The position numbers were made by a program, and so were the translations under genes. A stretch of 11,487 bases of DNA. It comes from JBCBKZ01 sp039026975. Lineage in GTDB: Bacteria > Bacteroidota > Bacteroidia > J057. Location of the stretch: NCBI GenBank assembly GCA_039026975.1, contig JBCCLI010000200.1:1-11487 (forward strand), given 5' to 3'. Of this stretch, positions 7,426 to 11,487 are shown in pieces; position 1 is the first letter of the stretch; the number at the start of each line of letters is the position of its first letter. Below the pieces are notes generated by a model, which was not told the origin of the DNA, made no database searches, and saw nothing but the letters and a program-made list of their open reading frames with translations.

Positions 7426-9324
7426 ATGACCAAGAGAATTACCTCATTTGAGGATTACCAATCAACCTACAAGAAGAGCGTAGCGCAGCCCGAAGCCTTT
7501 TGGGATGAGGTAGCCAATACCTTTAGCTGGAGAAAGAAGTGGGATAAGACCCTGGAATGGGACTTTAGGTCCCTGGATGTGACATGGTTTCAAGGAGGAA
7601 CCTTAAATATTACAGAAAACTGCCTGGACAGACATCTGGAAAGCAGGGGAGATCAGGCGGCTATTATTTGGGAGCCGAATGAGCCTGATGGGGAAACGCT
7701 TACCTATACCTACAAGCAGCTACACGCAGCCGTGTGTAAAATGGCCAATGTGCTCAAAAATAATGGAATCAAGAAAGGGGATAGAGTTTGCTTCTATATG
7801 CCCATGGTTCCAGAACTAGCCATAGCAGTCTTAGCCTGTGCCAGAATAGGGGCTGTCCATTCAGTAGTATTTGCAGGATTTTCAGCTACGGCCTTGGCAG
7901 ACAGAATAAATGATGCTTCCTGTAATATGGTCATCTGCTCTGACGGTAACTTCAGGGGGAAAAAGCAGATACCTGTAAAAGAGGTAGTAGATAAAGGACT
8001 GGAGTCTACTACTTCTGTAGAGACAGTATTAGTCCTTAAGCACACAGGTCAGAACGTAGCCTGGATAGAAGGGAGGGATAAGTGGATACATGAGGAGCTA
8101 CCAAAAGCAGATGATCACTCTGAGGCAGAGGAGATGAATAGTGAAGACCTCCTCTTTATCCTCTATACCTCAGGGTCTACTGGAAAGCCTAAGGGGGTAG
8201 TACATACCTGTGGCGGATACATGGTCTACACAGAATACACCTTCAGGAATGTCTTCCAATACCAGGAGGGAGATATTTACTGGTGTACGGCAGATATAGG
8301 CTGGATTACTGGCCACTCCTACATTATTTATGGGCCGCTACTTGCCGGCGCTACTACTGTTATGTTTGAGGGCGTTCCAACTTATCCGGATGCAGGTAGA
8401 TTTTGGCAAATATGTGAAAAGCTGGGGGTTACCCATTTTTATACGGCCCCTACGGCCATTCGCGCCTTGATGGCTAAGGGACTAGAACATGTAACGCCTT
8501 ATGACCTGAGTAAGCTAAAAGTGTTAGGCTCTGTGGGAGAACCCATTAATGAAGAGGCCTGGCACTGGTATGATGAACATATAGGGAAGAAAGGCATCCC
8601 CATAGTAGATACTTGGTGGCAGACAGAAACAGGGGGGATGATGATTTCTCCTATTGCAGGTATTACTAAGTTGGAACCCTGCTGTGCTACCCTCCCCTTA
8701 CCCGGTGTCCAACCCATTTTAGTAGATTCTGATGGGAAAGAGGTAGAAGGCAATGACGTGGAGGGACTTCTATGTATTAAATTTCCCTGGCCCTCCATGA
8801 TCAGGACTACCTATGGAGATCATGAGCGTGCCAAGAAGACCTATTTCTCCATGTTTGATAATCTCTACTTTACAGGAGATGGAGCTAGGAGAAATAAAAA
8901 CGGTAACTATAGAATCATTGGAAGGGTAGATGATGTGATCAATGTGTCTGGGCACAGAATGGGCACCGCAGAAGTGGAAAATGCCATAGACCAACACCCT
9001 AATGTGGTAGAGTCTGCCGTAGTGGGCTACCCACATGAGATTAAAGGACAAGGGATCTATGCCTATGTCACGGTTCAGCAGGAGGGAAATCCTGATGAGC
9101 TGAGAAAAGAAATTCTCCAGGTAGTAACTAAGGAGATAGGCCCTATAGCTAAACCGGATAAGATTCTGGTAGTGTCGGGTCTCCCTAAGACACGCTCAGG
9201 AAAAATCATGCGACGTATTTTGAGAAAAATAGCAGAAGGCACTGCTGAAAACCTGGGAGATACTTCGACCTTACTGGACCCTTCCGTAGTAGATGAAATC
9301 AAGTCCGCTGCTGCTGCCCTATAA
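7426..9324 (+). CDS. acs: Acetyl-CoA synthetase (acetate--CoA ligase, AMP-forming)
   Basis: Cytoplasmic ligase of 632 residues that converts acetate, ATP and CoA to acetyl-CoA through acetyl-AMP. It shows the full set of ANL-superfamily motifs in order: the P-loop YTSGSTGKPKG (247-257), GWITGHSY (292-299) and DTWWQTETGG (395-404). Then come YFTGDGARR (481-489), the hinge and C-terminal domain switch IIGRVDDVINVSGHRMGTAE (497-516), and PKTRSGKIMRRILR (587-600). Trp398 matches the residue that limits the acyl pocket to acetate in Salmonella Acs, supporting acetate rather than a longer acid. Lys593 in RSGKIMRR is the catalytic lysine that protein acetylation silences in this family. Length is normal (about 630-650). 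A hairpin terminator follows 30 bases after the stop, and a long upstream gap suggests its own promoter, so it is probably transcribed alone. Confidence 0.97.
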   Translation: MTKRITSFEDYQSTYKKSVAQPEAFWDEVANTFSWRKKWDKTLEWDFRSLDVTWFQGGTLNITENCLDRHLESRGDQAAIIWEPNEPDGETLTYTYKQLHAAVCKMANVLKNNGIKKGDRVCFYMPMVPELAIAVLACARIGAVHSVVFAGFSATALADRINDASCNMVICSDGNFRGKKQIPVKEVVDKGLESTTSVETVLVLKHTGQNVAWIEGRDKWIHEELPKADDHSEAEEMNSEDLLFILYTSGSTGKPKGVVHTCGGYMVYTEYTFRNVFQYQEGDIYWCTADIGWITGHSYIIYGPLLAGATTVMFEGVPTYPDAGRFWQICEKLGVTHFYTAPTAIRALMAKGLEHVTPYDLSKLKVLGSVGEPINEEAWHWYDEHIGKKGIPIVDTWWQTETGGMMISPIAGITKLEPCCATLPLPGVQPILVDSDGKEVEGNDVEGLLCIKFPWPSMIRTTYGDHERAKKTYFSMFDNLYFTGDGARRNKNGNYRIIGRVDDVINVSGHRMGTAEVENAIDQHPNVVESAVVGYPHEIKGQGIYAYVTVQQEGNPDELRKEILQVVTKEIGPIAKPDKILVVSGLPKTRSGKIMRRILRKIAEGTAENLGDTSTLLDPSVVDEIKSAAAAL

Positions 9325-9354
9325 AGGATTCAAGAGTGGTTTAAAGATACTGAG

Positions 9355-9384
9355 AACCCTGTCTGATCATTAGGCAGGGTTTTT
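9355..9384 (+). terminator. Rho-independent terminator of acs
   Basis: AACCCTGTCT (9355-9364) pairs with AGGCAGGGTT (9372-9381) as a 10-base stem with one G-U pair and a 7-base loop, and runs into a short T-tract at 9380-9384. It lies 30 bases after the acs stop codon. It separates acs from the AT-rich gene downstream. Confidence 0.85.
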
Positions 9385-9604
9385 ACGTACGCTGATGCCA
9401 AAATCAAGGGAGGCTATCCCTGGATGAGGGTTTAAAAAATGAAAAAGAGTCAGTAGCTTTAAAGGGATAAAAGTAAAAGGTGTTATTAAATTTAGTTTGA
9501 TACGTTATGTCAAGCAGTATTCCCTAAAAATACAATAATACCCTTTTCAAGTAGGGCTGGATGTTGCGAAATTGATTGGATGAACATTTCAAACTTACAG
9601 AAAT
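9385..9604. other. AT-rich upstream region of the DUF6398-like gene
   Basis: About 220 bases with no open reading frame I can support. The segment TTAGTTTG near 9490-9500 is one mismatch from the -7 consensus TAnnTTTG but is about 100 bases from the next start codon and has no matching TTG upstream. Two upstream ATG codons (9561 and 9580) are out of frame with the gene or run quickly into stops, so they do not extend it. Confidence 0.35.
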
Positions 9605-10105
9605 ATGTCAAAGGAGAAGCTTAAAGAACGAGTTGAACATATAACTGAGATGGTTCGTGATTTTTGTGGGTTGAAACTAAATGAAGAATACTTTTCGCTA
9701 TCTGAAAAGCTCATTGGGAAACTGAAGAGGAAAAGGCCTAGTCCGCTATTAAGAGGAAAAGAGGAAATATGGGCTGCCAGTATTGTTCATACCATAGGGT
9801 ATGTTAACTTTCTTTATGACAAATCTTTTGAGCCTCACCTATCTTTTGATGAGGTTAATGATTTTTTCGGCACTAAAAAATCAAGTGTTGGGAGTAAATC
9901 TTCTCAGATAAGGAACATGTTCAAATTGAATAGATTAGGTAATTATGATTTTATGACCACGTATATTAAAAATCGTAATCCTCTTTATAACATGGTTCTT
10001 GTAAATGATCTCATACTTCCTATTTCAGAACTTCCTGAAGAATATCAGAAGTTAGTTAAGGAAGCACGGGATAAAGGAGAAGATATTCAACTCTTTACAA
10101 AATAG
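9605..10105 (+). CDS. DUF6398-like protein of unknown function
   Basis: A 166-residue, soluble-looking, mostly helical protein. From memory it matches the family named DUF6398: an N-terminal helix with DFCGLKLNEEY (19-29), then the core RKRPSPLLRGK (42-52) and IWAASIVHTIGYVNFLYD (55-72). A helix-turn-helix-like stretch, FFGTKKSSVGSKSSQIRNMF (87-106), follows. No function is established that I know of. The core, with its W-A-A-x-I-V and small helix-turn-helix-like segment, recalls cyclin/TFIIB-type helical folds; this is speculative. No signal peptide or membrane segment is seen. Hand counts over 9661-9720 and 9841-9900 give about one-third G+C, against just over half in stretches of acs and the thiolase. 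The gene sits alone between the acs terminator and the thiolase, so recent acquisition is likely. The next ATG upstream is out of frame, fixing the start. Confidence 0.75.
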   Translation: MSKEKLKERVEHITEMVRDFCGLKLNEEYFSLSEKLIGKLKRKRPSPLLRGKEEIWAASIVHTIGYVNFLYDKSFEPHLSFDEVNDFFGTKKSSVGSKSSQIRNMFKLNRLGNYDFMTTYIKNRNPLYNMVLVNDLILPISELPEEYQKLVKEARDKGEDIQLFTK

Positions 10106-10268
10106 TATCCCGATTGGGAGTATGATAATTTAGGTTGGATTCCATAGTAATTACACACTTATTCCTTATTTAAATAGCCATTAACGTCATGCTTAGAGCT
10201 ATTCATAATTGGATACCCTACTATTTTGTGAAATCAGTCTTGATAATCTATAATCTTAATATTTATAC
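10106..10268. other. Intergenic region upstream of the thiolase
   Basis: This 163-base AT-rich gap contains an inverted repeat AATAGC (10173-10178) / GCTATT (10198-10203) with a 19-base spacer and no T-run. It also has a TATTTTG heptamer at 10222-10228, about 40 bases before the thiolase ATG. The heptamer occupies the usual -7 position but is one base short of TAnnTTTG. A tiny TCCC-GATT-GGGA hairpin follows the DUF6398-like stop but is too weak to call a terminator. Confidence 0.3.
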
Positions 10269-11453
10269 ATGAGTACAAAGGACGTGTTTATAGTATCTGC
10301 TGTGAGAACCCCTATTGGAAGCTTTGGGGGTGTCTTGAAAGGGTTTTCAGCTACTCAATTAGGCGCACATGCCATTAAGGGAGCCTTGGAAAAGGCGGGT
10401 GTATCAGCAGATCAGGTAGATGAGGTATTTATGGGAAATGTAGTGTCCGCTAATTTGGGGCAGGCACCTGCTCGTCAGGCAGCCATATATGCAGGCATCC
10501 CTGATACTGTTCCTTGTACCACCATTAATAAGGTGTGTTCTTCAGGTGTAAAGTCTGTTATGATTGGTGCCCAAAGCATTATGCTAGGGATGGCAGACAT
10601 AGTAGTAACAGGTGGCATGGAGAGCATGACCAATATTCCCTTCTACCTGCCTAAAGCTCGCTATGGCTACGGATATGGGAATGGAGAAATCATTGACGGG
10701 CTAGCTAAAGATGGACTAATAGATGTGTATAATGAGTATGCTATGGGCGTATGTGCAGATAATACTGCTGCCAAATATGGATTCTCACGGGAAGACCAGG
10801 ACGCTTTCGCCATTAGTTCCTATAAGCGGTCAGCCTCCGCTACTGAATCAGGGAAGTTTAGCGGAGAGATCATTCCCATAGCAGTCCCCCAACGCAAGGG
10901 AGATCCTATAGTTGTAGCGGAAGATGAAGAGTTTAAGCGCGTCAAATTTGAGAAGATTCCCAACCTCAGGCCCGCCTTTACCAAAGACGGTACCGTAACT
11001 GCTGCGAATGCCTCCACCATCAATGACGGAGCTAGCTCTCTGATTTTGGCCAGTGAAGCTGCTGTGAAAAAGTATGGCCTTAGCCCCGTAGCAAGGATTG
11101 TTTCCTTTGCAGATGCAGCCCATGAGCCTGAGTGGTTCACTACAGCCCCTACTAAAGCTGCTCCTAAAGCGCTGGAAAGGGCAGGTCTCTCCCTCAATGA
11201 GATAGATTACTTTGAGGTAAATGAAGCTTTCTCTGTGGTTACCCTGGCTTTTAATAAAATGCTGGAATTAGATCCTGAAAAAGTAAATGTACATGGGGGA
11301 GCCGTTTCTTTGGGGCATCCATTAGGCGCTTCTGGAGCTAGAATTATAACTACCCTAAATGGCGTTCTCCAGCAACATGACGCTAAATATGGACTAGCGG
11401 CTATCTGTAATGGTGGAGGAGGGGCTTCTGCCATGATTCTGGAGAAGGTGTAA
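10269..11453 (+). CDS. Acetyl-CoA C-acetyltransferase (type II thiolase)
   Basis: A complete 394-residue thiolase that condenses two acetyl-CoA to acetoacetyl-CoA or runs the reverse cleavage. Both thiolase halves are present. The nucleophile is Cys90 in NKVCSSGVKS (87-96). The second-half residues are NEAF (318-321), His350 in GGAVSLGHPLGASGAR (343-358) and the acid/base Cys380 in CNGGGGASA (380-388). GTVTAANASTINDGA (241-255) is the usual linker motif. The segments DGLIDVYNEYAMG and FADAAHEP closely resemble those of mitochondrial ACAT1, a clade seen in many Bacteroidota. Roles in this family include isoleucine and ketone-body breakdown, the last step of beta-oxidation, and the start of mevalonate or polyhydroxybutyrate synthesis; the window does not decide between them. 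atoB, thlA and phaA are names used for such enzymes. The start ATG follows an AT-rich gap, so it probably has its own promoter. Confidence 0.95.
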   Translation: MSTKDVFIVSAVRTPIGSFGGVLKGFSATQLGAHAIKGALEKAGVSADQVDEVFMGNVVSANLGQAPARQAAIYAGIPDTVPCTTINKVCSSGVKSVMIGAQSIMLGMADIVVTGGMESMTNIPFYLPKARYGYGYGNGEIIDGLAKDGLIDVYNEYAMGVCADNTAAKYGFSREDQDAFAISSYKRSASATESGKFSGEIIPIAVPQRKGDPIVVAEDEEFKRVKFEKIPNLRPAFTKDGTVTAANASTINDGASSLILASEAAVKKYGLSPVARIVSFADAAHEPEWFTTAPTKAAPKALERAGLSLNEIDYFEVNEAFSVVTLAFNKMLELDPEKVNVHGGAVSLGHPLGASGARIITTLNGVLQQHDAKYGLAAICNGGGGASAMILEKV

Positions 11454-11474
11454 GTACACAGGGATGAATGTACT
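11453..11474. other. Small inverted repeat after the thiolase stop
   Basis: AGTACA (11453-11458) pairs with TGTACT (11469-11474) across a 10-base loop, starting at the last base of the thiolase stop codon. There is no T-run after it, so it is at best a weak terminator or processing hairpin; the window ends 13 bases later. Confidence 0.3.
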
Positions 11475-11487
11475 CGCTCTTTACTAC

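Noticed and set aside
8499..9302. Minus-strand open frames inside acs
   Set aside because: They are opposite highly conserved acs motifs, with no independent evidence of coding.
10106..10125. TCCC-GATT-GGGA hairpin after the DUF6398-like gene
   Set aside because: Only four base pairs and no T-run; too weak to be called a terminator.
10820..11197. Minus-strand open frame of 125 codons inside the thiolase gene
   Set aside because: It is antisense to conserved thiolase motifs; openness follows from the codon composition of the real gene.
1..11487. CRISPR array, tRNA, transposase or defence-system cluster
   Set aside because: I scanned for regular short direct repeats, cloverleaf-like sequences and transposase motifs and found none; the coding regions are metabolic, envelope or unknown.

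Overview
The window looks like a chromosomal stretch of a Bacteroidota bacterium, probably a free-living member of the Cytophagales. This is inferred from the gene types: a MacB/FtsX-like permease of the kind abundant in that phylum, a giant AsmA-like envelope protein, and near-absent Shine-Dalgarno sequences. One exact match to the Bacteroidota -7 element TAnnTTTG is also present. Most genes are moderate in G+C, roughly 45 to 55 percent where sampled by hand. One small gene is clearly more AT-rich.

Left part (1-4672, minus strand): the start of an ABC transporter permease runs off the left edge. Upstream of it in the same direction lies a 1467-residue single-pass protein built from six full copies, plus a partial seventh, of a repeat of about 175 residues. 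It looks like a giant AsmA/TamB-type inter-membrane protein. The two genes may form an envelope operon.

Middle (4673-6927, plus strand): a 190-base divergent intergenic region precedes the most unusual gene of the window. It is a 354-residue chimera with the front of a cNMP-binding/CBS/DUF294 signalling protein joined in frame to the back of a DnaQ-type exonuclease. It lacks the second CBS domain, the nucleotidyltransferase domain and the first exonuclease motif. It looks like the scar of a deletion that fused two neighbouring genes. Six bases downstream begins a YhdH/AcuI-type NADPH reductase, so the two are probably co-transcribed.

Right part (6928-11487, plus strand): a 498-base gap contains a possible frameshifted gene remnant on the minus strand and then the upstream region of acetyl-CoA synthetase (acs), which ends in a clear hairpin terminator. 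An AT-rich 166-residue DUF6398-like gene follows, a likely acquired islet. The window ends with an acetyl-CoA acetyltransferase (thiolase).

The reductase, acs and thiolase all handle short-chain acyl-CoA, so the plus-strand half reads as an acetate/acyl-CoA metabolism neighbourhood. In other bacteria, as far as I recall, intact DUF294 and DnaQ-like exonuclease genes sit next to acs and acetate-transporter genes. The chimera may therefore be the remnant of that accessory pair. I see no CRISPR array, tRNA, rRNA, insertion sequence or replication origin.
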